In this document: in pieces, positions 35,184-47,082 of the stretch | Layout of the letters: every line of letters begins with the position of its first letter | Position numbering within the stretch: the first letter of the stretch is position 1 | Source of the DNA: Pseudorhizobium pelagicum | GTDB lineage: Bacteria; Pseudomonadota; Alphaproteobacteria; Rhizobiales; Rhizobiaceae | Length of the DNA stretch: 64,000 bases | Assembly: GCA_000722615.1 (NCBI GenBank) | Contig: JOKI01000016.1 | Coordinates: forward strand, 1-64,000 | Reading direction: 5' to 3' | The notes under the pieces: generated by a model | Database searches by the model: none | Told to the model about the DNA's origin: nothing | What the model saw: only the letters and a program-made list of their open reading frames with translations | Made by a program: the position numbers and the translations under genes

Positions 35184-36496
35184 TCGACAACTCCAAGCAT
35201 CTGGTTGGGCAGCCAAGTCGCAATTTCGGGAAATATGCAAAGGATGAGGATCGCCAGGAACATGACGAGGACATAGGGGAGCGAACCCCACAGGATATCC
35301 CTTGTCGGCACCGTCGGGGCGATCGCATTGATGACGAAGAGATTGAGCCCGATCGGCGGCGTGATCAGCCCCACCTCCATGTTGATGGTCAGTACGATCG
35401 CGAACCAGTAGGGATCGAACCCCGCCTGGGTGATGATGGGAAACAGCATCGGCGCCGTCATCACGATCACCGCCACCGGCGGCAGGAACATGCCGCAAAC
35501 GAGCAGGAAAACGTTGATGACCGCCATCAGCACCCAGCGGTTGACGTCCATGTCCGCGATGGCGGCGGCGACTGTCTGGGTGACGAAGAGCGATGACAGT
35601 GCAAAGGCAAAGAGTTCCGCTGCGGCCATGATCATCATGATCATCACGCTTTCGCGCATGGCCGAACCAAAGATGCCGCTGACGGCGCGGAAGCGGAAAA
35701 GTCGGTAGGCGATGATGACCACCAGCAGGGTCAGAAGTGCCCCCGCACCGGCAGCTTCCGATGGCGTTGCGATGCCACCGTAGAGGACGTAAAGGGTGCC
35801 GGCGATAATCAGCAGGAAAGGCAGGATCCGCGGCAGGCCAGCCAGGCGCTCCTTCAACGTGTAGCGAACGAAGCGCGCGTCGAACTCGTAGCCCTTCCGC
35901 TTGCAGTCGATGATCGCCCAGGCCATGAACATGACCGTGAGCATGATCCCCGGAAATACCCCCGCCATGAACAGGCGACCGATCGAGGTTTCGGTGGCGA
36001 TCCCGTAGACGATCAGCGTGACCGAGGGCGGGATGAGGATGCCAAGCGTGCCGCCTGCGGCAATGGAGCCGGTTGCGACGGAATTCGGGTAGCCGCGGCG
36101 CAGCATTTCCGGAATACCCATTTTGCCGATTGCCGCACAGGTCGCCGGCGACGATCCCGTCATCCCCGAAAAAACGGCACAGGCGCCGATGTTCGATAAA
36201 ACGAGCCCCCCTGGAACGCGGTTCAGCCAGCGATCGAGCGAGGTATAGAGGTCTGCGCCTGCGGGAGATGAGGCGACGGCCGCGCCCATCAGCACGAACA
36301 TTGGAATGGAGACATAGGCAAGGTTGGCGATGCCCGAGAACATGGTATCGCCAAGGATGTAGAAGATCTGCAGTCCATCCTGCAGGAAGAGGGCCACGAA
36401 AGCTGCAAGTCCGAGTGCGAAGGCGATCGGCATGCCGGTCGCGAGCAGCAGGAACAGGGCGCAGATGATCAGGAGTCCCGAAACCGTGACGTTCAC
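35180..36496 (-). CDS. matM: TRAP transporter large permease, malonate (MatM)
   Basis: This 438-residue DctM-type membrane protein with about 12 helices has hallmark segments GMTGSSPATCAAIGKMGIPE and the late LTINMEVGLITPPIGLNLFV. It starts at a GTG overlapping the small-permease stop. It forms the sodium-coupled channel for the substrate handed over by the periplasmic protein. The malonate assignment follows from the linked matA and matB. Confidence 0.9.
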   Translation of the reverse strand: MNVTVSGLLIICALFLLLATGMPIAFALGLAAFVALFLQDGLQIFYILGDTMFSGIANLAYVSIPMFVLMGAAVASSPAGADLYTSLDRWLNRVPGGLVLSNIGACAVFSGMTGSSPATCAAIGKMGIPEMLRRGYPNSVATGSIAAGGTLGILIPPSVTLIVYGIATETSIGRLFMAGVFPGIMLTVMFMAWAIIDCKRKGYEFDARFVRYTLKERLAGLPRILPFLLIIAGTLYVLYGGIATPSEAAGAGALLTLLVVIIAYRLFRFRAVSGIFGSAMRESVMIMMIMAAAELFAFALSSLFVTQTVAAAIADMDVNRWVLMAVINVFLLVCGMFLPPVAVIVMTAPMLFPIITQAGFDPYWFAIVLTINMEVGLITPPIGLNLFVINAIAPTVPTRDILWGSLPYVLVMFLAILILCIFPEIATWLPNQMLGVVE

Positions 36497-37059
36497 CGCG
36501 GATACTCCTTGACGTTGGATTGGTTCTGCGAAACGGCCGGAACGGCTGCGAGCGGATCATGAACGACCGCGTGCATGCCCGGCGTCGTGAGCACAAGGAT
36601 CTGGGCGACGTATTGCAGACAAAGCATGGCGAAACCGGCGGGCAGCGCGAGCAGCGGAATCCACAAGGGCGGCGCCCAGACGCTGGAATGCTTCCAGTTG
36701 CCGGCCCAGGCCTCGTGGAACTGGACCCAGGTGGCCGCCAGCATGATGACGCAGAAGATCAAGCCGAGCATTGCACCGACGAGGCGAAGACGGGCGCGGC
36801 TTTTGTCCGACAGAAGCAGTTCGATGACGTCCACCCCGACGTGCCCGCCCTTGAGAAGGACATAGGGCGCCCCGAGGAACATGGCCGCGGTTGCGGAAAA
36901 AACCACGAAATCTGTCTGCCAAATCGTCGCGACACGAAAGACGTAACGCATCAGGATCATCTGGCAGACGACCAGCATGGCAAGGATGATGAGGATGGTC
37001 GACAGGATCGCAAACAGGCGAGACAGGTTGCCTATCCATCGAATGTAGGCCTTGATCAT
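36493..37059 (-). CDS. matQ: TRAP transporter small permease, malonate (MatQ)
   Basis: This 188-residue DctQ-type protein has four hydrophobic segments; the motif MRYVFRVATIWQTDFVVFSA is characteristic. The ATG at 37059 follows AAGGAG; the ORF continues upstream only into the intergenic region. It pairs with MatM. Confidence 0.87.
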   Translation of the reverse strand: MIKAYIRWIGNLSRLFAILSTILIILAMLVVCQMILMRYVFRVATIWQTDFVVFSATAAMFLGAPYVLLKGGHVGVDVIELLLSDKSRARLRLVGAMLGLIFCVIMLAATWVQFHEAWAGNWKHSSVWAPPLWIPLLALPAGFAMLCLQYVAQILVLTTPGMHAVVHDPLAAVPAVSQNQSNVKEYPR

Positions 37060-37119
37060 TTCCGGCTCCTTCAGGGGGCATTGCGACGAGGCGCGCAGCT
37101 TGTGCGCGCCTCTCACTCG

Positions 37120-38127
37120 CTATTGCACGGCCAGAGCCTTCTCGATCAGCGCGTCTCCGCCCTCAACCTTTTCGGCAAAGTTCTTGTAGGAGGACTGCTT
37201 GGCCAGCTCGAGCCACGCGTCGTAGTCTTCCTTCGACATCTCCACGACCTCGACGCCGGCCTTCTTGTAGGTGTCGACCATGAGTTGATCGCCCTTGCGC
37301 ACTTCTTCGTCGAAGAAGGCTTCCGCCTTCTCTCCTGCAGCAAGGATCGCCTTTTGCTGTTCCGGCGTCAGGCGTTCGAAGACCTTCTTGGAGACGAGCA
37401 CCGGCTCATACATGAACCAGAGGGCATTCTCTCCGGGGGCGGTAAGGCATTTGGCATGCTCGAAGAGCCGGTAGGACACGAAGCTTGCCGACGAGGTGTT
37501 GGCTGCATCGAGCACGCCTGTCTGCATGCCGGTGTAGATTTCGGAGGACGGCATCGACGAGATCGACGCACCTGCTGCGACCAGCATCTCCTCGAACGCC
37601 GGACCCGCAGCGCGAATAACCTGCCCCTTCAACGTATCCGGCGACGTGATGCAGCCCTGTTTCGACGCAAAAGCGCCCGACAGCCACGCATCCGCAATCA
37701 CCATCGCACCCGCATCCTCGATGACCTTCTTGATGTCGGTCATGAACTCGGAATCGTTCAGGCGTTTGGCGCGGTCGAAGTTGCCGACCAGCCCCGGCAT
37801 CAAGGTGGCGGAGAATTCCGGATGGCGGCCGGAAGCGTAGTCGAGCGGAAAGGACGTCATGTCCAGCAGGCCACGGGTCACCGCATTCCACTGGTCGTTC
37901 GGCTTGTAGAGCGACGATCCGGGAAATATCTGAATCTCAAGGTCAACGTCGGCGGCAGCGACGTCACGGGCGATCATCTGCACCATCTCGTCGCGTATGT
38001 CGCCTTTGCCGCCGGGGAACTGGTGCGAAGCCTTCAGCACCGTCTGCGCCGTCGCCCCGGTGGCGACCGTACCCATCAGTGCGACGACCGCCGTCAGCGT
38101 TACTGCTTTTGTGCGAGTAAACATCAT
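37120..38127 (-). CDS. matP: TRAP transporter substrate-binding protein, malonate (MatP)
   Basis: This 335-residue DctP-type periplasmic protein has a signal peptide ending near ATGATAQ, then the mature LKASHQFPGGKGDIRDEMVQ, a conserved GMQTGVLDAANTSSASF segment and the family Arg region (GQVIRAAGPAFEEM). It would bind malonate. It is first in the operon matPQMAB, divergent from the GntR regulator. Confidence 0.88.
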   Translation of the reverse strand: MMFTRTKAVTLTAVVALMGTVATGATAQTVLKASHQFPGGKGDIRDEMVQMIARDVAAADVDLEIQIFPGSSLYKPNDQWNAVTRGLLDMTSFPLDYASGRHPEFSATLMPGLVGNFDRAKRLNDSEFMTDIKKVIEDAGAMVIADAWLSGAFASKQGCITSPDTLKGQVIRAAGPAFEEMLVAAGASISSMPSSEIYTGMQTGVLDAANTSSASFVSYRLFEHAKCLTAPGENALWFMYEPVLVSKKVFERLTPEQQKAILAAGEKAEAFFDEEVRKGDQLMVDTYKKAGVEVVEMSKEDYDAWLELAKQSSYKNFAEKVEGGDALIEKALAVQ

Positions 38128-38201
38128 TATCCTCCCGTTACTCCAACCCTCCCGTTGGATTAGAAAGAGTTGAAATCACCTTGCACACGAAGTCAACGAA
38201 T

Positions 38202-38211
38202 TTGTATACAA
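38202..38211. promoter_or_regulatory. MatR-type operator TTGTATACAA
   Basis: A perfect 10-base palindrome lies in the 116-base divergent region between matP and its regulator. In Rhizobium the MatR regulator is reported to bind a TCTTGTA/TACACGA palindrome; read on the minus strand this site is TCTTGTATACAAA, so it matches well. It is a good candidate for control of both the operon and the regulator. Confidence 0.65.
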
Positions 38212-38243
38212 GAACATTGAAACTGCATAATTGGACAAAGCCA

Positions 38244-38888
38244 ATGAGCGCGACATCGCAGACACTGCGGGATGAAATCGAAAACGGAATCGTGACCGGC
38301 GAATTTCCTCCTGGCGAGCGCCTGGACGAGGTCCAACTCGCGACCCGCTATGGCGTGTCGAGAACGCCCGTCAGAGAAGCCTTGATGCAGCTTGGCGCCA
38401 TCGGGCTGGTCGAGATGCGGCCGCGGCGCGGCGCCGTCGTGGCTGAACATGGTCCGGAGCGGGTTTTCGAAATGTTCGAGGTCATGGCCGAGCTCGAAGC
38501 TATGGCGGGTGGACTGGCTGCCCGCCGGCACGGTGACAACGACAAGGCCGCCATTCTAGCCGCGTTGGAGCAATGCCAAAACGCAGCCGAGAAGAACGAC
38601 ACCGATCAGTACTACTACGAGAATGAAATCTTCCACCGCGCGATCTACACGGCCAGCCATAGCGGCTTTCTGGAGGAACAGTGTGTCTCGCTGCACCGGC
38701 GTCTCCGCCCCTACCGACGACTTCAACTTAGGGTGCGCAACCGCATGAAGGTATCACTTGCGGAGCATTGTGAGATTGTGGATGCCATCACCGCCGGCGA
38801 TGCGCAAAAGGCGCGGCTTTTGCTTCGCCATCATATAGCGGTCCAAGGCGACCGGTTTGGCGACCTGCTCGCGACGTTGAGGCCTTAG
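38244..38888 (+). CDS. matR: GntR/FadR-family regulator of malonate genes (MatR/GtrA-like)
   Basis: This 214-residue protein has an N-terminal winged helix (about residues 5-70, YGVSRTPVREALMQLGAIGL) and a C-terminal FCD ligand domain with metal-binding type residues (FHRAIYTASHSGF, HCEIVDAITAGDAQKA). I chose the ATG at 38244, since the longer frame would start at a TTG within the operator region. The FCD half and 3' flank are duplicated at 46404-46972. Ligand is probably malonate or malonyl-CoA by analogy. Confidence 0.87.
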   Translation: MSATSQTLRDEIENGIVTGEFPPGERLDEVQLATRYGVSRTPVREALMQLGAIGLVEMRPRRGAVVAEHGPERVFEMFEVMAELEAMAGGLAARRHGDNDKAAILAALEQCQNAAEKNDTDQYYYENEIFHRAIYTASHSGFLEEQCVSLHRRLRPYRRLQLRVRNRMKVSLAEHCEIVDAITAGDAQKARLLLRHHIAVQGDRFGDLLATLRP

Positions 38889-38980
38889 GCAGATCTTGAT
38901 GCTGTCGACGGCTCCTCCGCCAGCACGCCCCTGGCGCGACGCGGTTGAAGAGCTTTCCTGGAAAGGTGCGGCGGGTGATC
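38415..38980 (+). repeat. direct repeat copy A (3' part of matR plus flank)
   Basis: About 0.57 kb here is near-identical (estimated above 90 percent by eye) to 46404-46972 and lies in the same orientation. The match starts at an internal ATG of matR, covers the FCD domain and runs about 90 bases past the stop. The two copies bracket the whole thiamine operon. Confidence 0.85.
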
Positions 38981-39354
38981 GCCTTCGGGTGCCATGTGGA
39001 GACCGGTGCGGTGGAACGTGAGCCAACCTCCCTTTTTTCAACTGGTCATGGTGAACGCTTCCAAGGAAGCAGAAGGCGGAGTGGGGCGGGCGAACTTATG
39101 CGTGATGGAGCAGAGGCAATAGCCCTGCGACTGCAGCGATCTGTGAGAGCAGGGCGCAAGTAGAGCAGAAATTTTCAAGGTCTATCCTTTGCTCACCGAG
39201 CGCATGGTGGAGCTTGCCGAGATCGGGGTTGCGGCCCATCCGCACGAGGACGTCCGAGGACGCTTTCGCAGCAGGGCCTCAAGGCAAAACCCGGGAAGCG
39301 TCTGATCCTTCGAAACGAGACCGCCCCCACACCATCGGGCTCGACGTGGTGACA
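38981..39354. other. non-coding stretch downstream of the matR repeat
   Basis: I see no coherent protein in this stretch on either strand. It follows the end of the duplicated segment and runs up to the PIN-like remnant. Confidence 0.4.
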
Positions 39355-39498
39355 TCTCTAATCGGTGAATGCCGTCACATGTCTCTCGTGGCCGTGGCTC
39401 AAGAGCACGGCCACGACTGTTTCCATGTGATCTGGCCGGGACTGAGCGGCGAGACCGACTGGGACCGGATGCCTCGGATCATTGCGGGGGACCGGTGA
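39355..39498 (+). pseudogene. PIN-like (DUF5615-type) toxin remnant
   Basis: The frame reads LIGECRHMSLVAVAQEHGHD followed by CFHVIWPGLSGETDWDRMPR and IIAGDR, then stops. This corresponds to the first half of small PIN-like proteins that start F.(I/V)DE.L...LV.VA.ERGH.A.HV...GL.G..DW.LM..I and continue F.TNN..DF. The TNN half is missing and the start is not clear. Between 39499 and 39702 nothing further is visible. Confidence 0.5.
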
Positions 39499-39702
39499 AG
39501 ATAAGAAGGAACGAGAATAATCCATAGGCCGCATCATTTTGTGTCAGCACGGCGCCGGAAATGGAGGAAAGCATCGCGCCGCCCCCGATCGCCAAAGTAG
39601 CGGCCGGCCCGGCGGCGCTGCCAGCCGACTGCGGCCCATAGCAACCACGTCCGCCGATCTCCCCACAAAGTGACGCATGCCCCGGTCAAGTGCCGAACGA
39701 CG

Positions 39703-40320
39703 TCAGGTTGCTTTGCTGGCAACCGGTCGGGTCGCGGCAATCCACTCGGTGCAACGCCGCTCCGGATCTGCATTTCGGGTGATGTCAGTGACGACGGCAG
39801 CACTGTCAGCGCCGCGGTCCAGTACGCCCGCGACCCGCTCGACGGTGAGCCCGCCGATGGCAACAAGCGGAATTCCGCTGATCCGCATCTTCCATTGGGC
39901 GATGCGATCAAGACCCTGTGGCGACCAGGGCATGGCCTTCAGGACGGTGGGATAAATCGGCCCCAAAGCGATGTAATCGGGCCGAACGGCGAATGCCGTT
40001 TCGAGTTCGGCCTCGTCATGAGTCGAAACGCCAAGCCTCATCCCTGCCTTTCGAATGGCAGCAAGATCGGCTGCCGCAAGATCCTCCTGGCCGAGATGGA
40101 TAAAATCGCAGCCTTCCTCGATAGCCATCTTCCAATGATCGTTGACCACCAGCTGGCATGCATGTGCCGCGCAGATCGCCTTGGCCGCGCGCAGCTCCTG
40201 CCGCAGCGGTGCCTGGGCGCTGTCCTTGATCCGGAGCTGCACGAGCCGGACCCCCAGCGGCACCAGTCTTGAGATCCACTCGGCGCTATCGACGATGAGA
40301 TAGAAGGGATCGAGTTTCAT
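39703..40320 (-). CDS. thiE: thiamine phosphate synthase ThiE
   Basis: This 205-residue TIM-barrel enzyme couples HMP pyrophosphate with thiazole phosphate. Key features are LVQLRIKD, the [20 protein letters not shown] diphosphate region and the [15 protein letters not shown] phosphate loop. It starts inside the end of thiG (ATGA overlap) and is the last gene of the thiCOSGE operon. The long upstream extension of the frame is thiG sequence. Confidence 0.9.
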   Translation of the reverse strand: MKLDPFYLIVDSAEWISRLVPLGVRLVQLRIKDSAQAPLRQELRAAKAICAAHACQLVVNDHWKMAIEEGCDFIHLGQEDLAAADLAAIRKAGMRLGVSTHDEAELETAFAVRPDYIALGPIYPTVLKAMPWSPQGLDRIAQWKMRISGIPLVAIGGLTVERVAGVLDRGADSAAVVTDITRNADPERRCTEWIAATRPVASKAT

Positions 40321-41090
40321 GTAAACACCGCCTTTCCAATCACCGGCGTAGACGGAACCGCCATGTCCCGCGGTTCCAGAGGTACGGCACCGTAGGCCAT
40401 ATGGCCGGCGTTGATGGCCAGCGCGAAGGCTTCCGCCATCGCGGCCGGATCGCCTGCCCCCGCAACGGCCGTATTGAGCAGCACTGCATCGAAGCCAAAC
40501 TCCATGACGCTCGCCGCATGTGCCGGGCGGCCTATGCCGGCATCCACGATCAAAGGAACTTCGGGAAAACTGGCTCGAAACGCTTTCAGACCCGCAGGAT
40601 TGACCGGTCCCGTCGCCGATCCGATCGGCGCGCACCACGGCATCAGCACGCGGCATCCCGCATCCAGAAGCCGTTCTCCAACGACGAGATCGTCGGTGGT
40701 ATAGGGGAATACGTCGAACCCGTCGTCGCACAGGATGCGGGCCGCCTCGACAAGACCAAAAACCTCCGGCTGCAGCGTATCATGATGACCGATCACTTCG
40801 AGCTTGATCCAGTTCGTCGAAAACAGATCCCGCGCCATCTTCGCCGTCAGCACCGCTTCCTTGACGCTGTGGCATCCGGCGGTATTGGGGAGAACCCGGA
40901 CGCCAAGATCACGTATCAATTCGAAGAACGCACCACCGGGCTTGCCTCCCGCTGTTTCCCGGCGCAACGACACGGTGACGATCTCACTCTTCGAGCGTCG
41001 CACCGCCTCGGCAAGAGCAGCTGGCGATGGATATCCGGCCGTGCCGAGCAGCAGCCGGGATTTGACTTCACAGTCATAGAGTTTCAGCAC
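40317..41090 (-). CDS. thiG: thiazole synthase ThiG
   Basis: This 257-residue TIM-barrel enzyme forms the thiazole ring from DXP, iminoglycine and ThiS thiocarboxylate. The Schiff-base lysine sits in [11 protein letters not shown], and the phosphate-binding [11 protein letters not shown] loop is present. It begins just after thiS. All neighbours fit aerobic (ThiO-dependent) thiazole synthesis. Confidence 0.93.
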   Translation of the reverse strand: MLKLYDCEVKSRLLLGTAGYPSPAALAEAVRRSKSEIVTVSLRRETAGGKPGGAFFELIRDLGVRVLPNTAGCHSVKEAVLTAKMARDLFSTNWIKLEVIGHHDTLQPEVFGLVEAARILCDDGFDVFPYTTDDLVVGERLLDAGCRVLMPWCAPIGSATGPVNPAGLKAFRASFPEVPLIVDAGIGRPAHAASVMEFGFDAVLLNTAVAGAGDPAAMAEAFALAINAGHMAYGAVPLEPRDMAVPSTPVIGKAVFT

Positions 41091-41091
41091 A

Positions 41092-41289
41092 TTAGCCTCC
41101 CTGCATGGGCGTCAGGATCTCGATCCGGTCCTGATGGTCGAGCGTGAATCCGGCGCGATCATCGCGGTGCACCAACTCGCCGTTGACAGCGGTGGCAAGC
41201 CAGTTTCCCTGGTAGTCGAGAAGCTCCAGTAGTTCGGCGAGCGTCGATGCGGGAAGGTCCTGTTCGTCGCCGTTGACGATAAACGTCAT
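41092..41289 (-). CDS. thiS: sulfur carrier protein ThiS
   Basis: This 65-residue ubiquitin-like protein ends in the required Gly-Gly (LTPMQGG), where the thiocarboxylate forms. It starts with [12 protein letters not shown] and lies between thiO and thiG. ThiF, which would adenylate it, is not in the window. Confidence 0.93.
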   Translation of the reverse strand: MTFIVNGDEQDLPASTLAELLELLDYQGNWLATAVNGELVHRDDRAGFTLDHQDRIEILTPMQGG

Positions 41290-41306
41290 GGGGCAATCCT
41301 TTCATC

Positions 41307-44310
<3,004 letters not shown>

Positions 44311-44312
44311 AA

Positions 44313-45142
44313 TGATGCAAGGCTACGGTAGTCGGATTAGCAGGTCAAGCACGCGCGACCGAAAAGCTTCACGCAAACCTGTGGGGGGTTACGCGCTTAT
44401 CAGTGATGCTCATCGACGACGATGCAAATTGCCAGGGGGAGCTCCTTCATGCAGCAAAGGTCGGCCGGCCCGCCCGGGAGATCGTACGCGCGACCCCGGC
44501 CTGCAAACCCTTCGCAAGGGACTGCCTTGGTGAGCGAGGAACCCGGGTTGCCGGATTGGATGATTCGGAGCTGGCTGCTCTCCGTTCTGTCCCATCTGTG
44601 GATGCGAATACCTGACCCAGTCGTTCGAAGACGGCCCCATGCCGTTCATTCGAGGCGCCCAGTACGTCCTTGCGCCGTTCCAGCGGGCTGCAAATCAGTT
44701 GTCTTGCCAGGTCAGGTTCAAACGGCGGAGTTTCTTCGTCGTTGGGGTGGGCCCCAAACGCCAATGCTCCACGAAGGGCCATCTGTCGAAACACCGACCC
44801 ACCCGAAACCCAGTTGCTCGGCCGTGGGCGGCTTTTTCCCAACCCAGCCCCCGGCCGCCTGGGCAACAGTGGCCCAACGTTTCCCGACCAGCTTCACCGC
44901 TCACGCTTATACTCGCGGCTCAATATCCGCCTTGGCAATGACGCTCTCCGGATTCAGACGGAACACCTAAATTCGATTTCCATGAAGCCGGCGGCAGGCC
45001 AGAGAGTGGCAGCTCTTGGCGGACTTTCTGCCGCTCAACGCAACAGTGTTCCCACTCGCTGGACCGCTTGATGGTGAGGCGCCATGGTCGGCTGTGCAAC
45101 GTCAACCCGGGTTCCGGCGTCGATAGCACCGGAAATCGTTTG
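44313..45142. other. about 830 bases with no recognised gene
   Basis: Several short frames are open on both strands, but none has family character, a good ribosome site or clean codon use. It lies between the thiamine riboswitch and the SRPBCC gene and probably holds decayed sequence. Confidence 0.5.
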
Positions 45143-45586
45143 CTACCCGGCGATCTCCGGCTGAACCAGCCGCACTAACTTGTCCAGCGAGTCCTGCCAG
45201 CCAAGGTAGCAGCCTTCGCGCGGAATCAGGTCCGGGATCCCGGTCTGCTCGATGGTGACCTCCGTGCCCACTGAGACTTTCGCGAAAGCCACTGTGACCA
45301 GCATCTCGCCGGGCAGGTTGGCATCGTCAAAGCTGTCTGTGTAGACCAGCCGTTCACCAGGGACGAACTCCCGATAGGTTCCGCCAAAGGAGTGGCTTTC
45401 TCCCGTCGTGAAGTTGCGGAAGGACATCCGGTGCGCGCCGCCGACCCGCGCGTCGAATTCGTGGACGGTGCAGAGGAACCCGTAGGGCGGCAACCAACTG
45501 GCGAGCGCGTCAGGCTCGACGAAGGCGCGGAAGACCTTTTGCGGACTGGCGGCAAAGACGCGATGAAGCTTGACTGTGCTAGGCAT
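45143..45586 (-). CDS. SRPBCC (AHSA1-like) domain protein
   Basis: This is a 147-residue START-like protein. It opens VKLHRVFAASPQKVFRAFVE with LASWLPPYGF, then GGAHRMSFRN, and ends with EGCYLGWQDSLDKLVRLVQP, the GW..SLD.L helix of AHSA1 domains. The ATG at 45586 follows AAGGAGAA. The frame is open further upstream, but that part is a different, decayed gene (DJ-1/PfpI). Such proteins bind hydrophobic ligands; no function can be named. Confidence 0.8.
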   Translation of the reverse strand: MPSTVKLHRVFAASPQKVFRAFVEPDALASWLPPYGFLCTVHEFDARVGGAHRMSFRNFTTGESHSFGGTYREFVPGERLVYTDSFDDANLPGEMLVTVAFAKVSVGTEVTIEQTGIPDLIPREGCYLGWQDSLDKLVRLVQPEIAG

Positions 45587-45689
45587 GATGTTCTCCTTTC
45601 TGACTTTTCTTTCCGTTCGGCCCAAGGACGTCCCAGTCGGCGCGATCCAGACAGGCGTGTTTGAATTTTTTGCCACGCCCTGCCGTTTT

Positions 45690-46403
45690 AACGCGCTACC
45701 GCCGCCCATTGATACTCGAGCTGCATCGCCACCATATCCGGTACGCGGGCCGTGGCGGTGGGCGACAGCCTCGAGGGTCTGCTCCAGCACATCGGCCGGC
45801 CGCGCATCCTGCGCCGACGCGACGATCTGCCTGTTTGGCGCAGCATCGGAATCGGGCAGGATGCGGATGCCGTTGGCGCTGGTGATCGCCTCGCCGGACG
45901 CTGAATCGATGCGCACGCTCGACCGATTGCTGCGCGACCAGGTGTCTGCGGCAAGTGCCAACGACACTTCATCAACGCGGTTGTTGATCAGCAAGTCCAG
46001 TTCCTCCCACGTCCAGAAGGACAGACGATTGGCAAGCACGGTCAAGGCGAAGGGCCGCGTCAGCCGGAACGCCTGGCTGGCATGGGGCGCGTCCCAACTG
46101 GTCACGCCAAGCCCTGCCGCAACCTGTTGCGCTTTCGGGCGGCCGGCGATGGCTTCGATCAGCGTGAGCATCATCGGCATGGAAGCCGAGATGCCGGTGG
46201 TGGTGGTCACCGCATCATCCGATACCATCCGCCTGTCGGGCACATAGTCGATGGTGGGGCTGCGCCCGAGCATCTCGCGAAGGTAATTCCAGTGTGTCGT
46301 GGCCCGCCTGTTGTCGAGGAGCCCAGCCGGCGGGACCACCTTTACTCCGGCGCAAATGCCGATAATCCGCGCTCCCTTCGCGGCCTGCGATCGGGCGGTC
46401 CAA
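45690..46403 (-). pseudogene. DJ-1/PfpI-family gene, N-terminus cut off by the repeat junction
   Basis: The frame reads ARSQAAKGARIIGICAGVKV, including the nucleophile-elbow Cys of DJ-1/PfpI glutaminase-like proteins, then RRATTHWNYLREMLGRSPTI and a VTTTTGISASMPMMLTLIEA segment. Upstream the homology stops at 46403, where matR-like DNA begins, so about 100 residues are missing. At the 3' end a shift near 45720 moves the last residues (MVAMQLEYQ) to another frame. Relatives are isonitrile hydratase-like or GlxA-type regulators. Confidence 0.6.
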
Positions 46404-46880
46404 ATGCGGCCGCGGCGCGGCGCCGTCGTGGCTAAACACGGTCCGGAGCGGGTTTTCGAAATGTTCGAGGTCATGGCCGAGCTCGAGGCTATGGCGGGTG
46501 GACTGGCTGCCCGCCGGCACGGTGAGAGCGACAAAGCCGCCATTCTTGCCGCTGTGGAGCAATGTCAACATGCCGCCGAGAAGAACGGCACCGATCAGTA
46601 CTACTACGAGAATGGAATCTTCCATCGCGCGATCTACACGGCCAGCCACAGCGGATTTCTGGAGGAACAGTGTGTCGCGCTGCAACGTCGTCTCCGCCCC
46701 TACCGACGACTTCAACTCAGGGTGCGAAACCGCATGAAGGTATCACTGGCGGAGCATTGTGAGATTGTGGATGCCATCACCGCCGGCGATGCGCAGAAGG
46801 CGCGGCTTTTACTTCGCCACCATATAGCAGCGGTCCAAGGCAACCGGTTTGGCGACCTGCTCGCGACGTTGAGGCCTTAG
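46404..46880 (+). pseudogene. truncated second copy of the MatR-type regulator (FCD domain only)
   Basis: From an ATG at 46404 the frame encodes 158 residues that match residues 58-214 of the malonate regulator, with one extra Ala and few changes (VAKHGPERVFEMFEVMAELE). The DNA-binding domain is missing, and the fusion point with the DJ-1/PfpI remnant is sharp. The frame is intact, so a ligand-binding fragment could still be made, but no Shine-Dalgarno is obvious. Confidence 0.75.
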
Positions 46881-46972
46881 GCAGATCTTGATGCTGTGGA
46901 CGGCTCCTCCGCCAGCATGCGCACAAAGCGACGCGGTTGAAGAACTTTCGTGGAAAGGTGTGGCGGTGGATC
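46404..46972 (+). repeat. direct repeat copy B (3' part of matR plus flank)
   Basis: This is the second copy of the segment at 38415-38980, in the same orientation, including the sequence after the stop (GGCAGATCTTGATGCTGT shared by both). The left edge coincides with the break in the DJ-1/PfpI gene. Confidence 0.85.
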
Positions 46973-47082
46973 TCCCTCGAACATCGTGCGGCTGCGCAAT
47001 GGGGCCGCCTGAACAAGCTGTTCGCAGCCTAGCAAAGAAGCCCAATAGAGATTTTGATGAAATTCATTCGATTTGCACCAGA

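Noticed and set aside
33756-36596. A 946-residue form of MatA
   Set aside because: The extra N-terminal residues are out-of-frame matM sequence; the ATG at 35183 overlaps the matM stop and begins the family match.
36520-38163. A 547-residue plus-strand frame
   Set aside because: It is the complement of matQ and matP, whose signal peptides and TRAP motifs are unambiguous.
44447-44866. A 139-residue minus-strand ORF in the gap after the riboswitch
   Set aside because: It has no recognisable domain or ribosome site, and composition is no better than the alternative frames.
45143-46543. A 466-residue DJ-1/PfpI-SRPBCC fusion protein
   Set aside because: The SRPBCC part has its own ATG and Shine-Dalgarno at 45586; the upstream part is a truncated, frameshifted DJ-1/PfpI gene that happens to stay open, and its first codons are antisense to the matR repeat.
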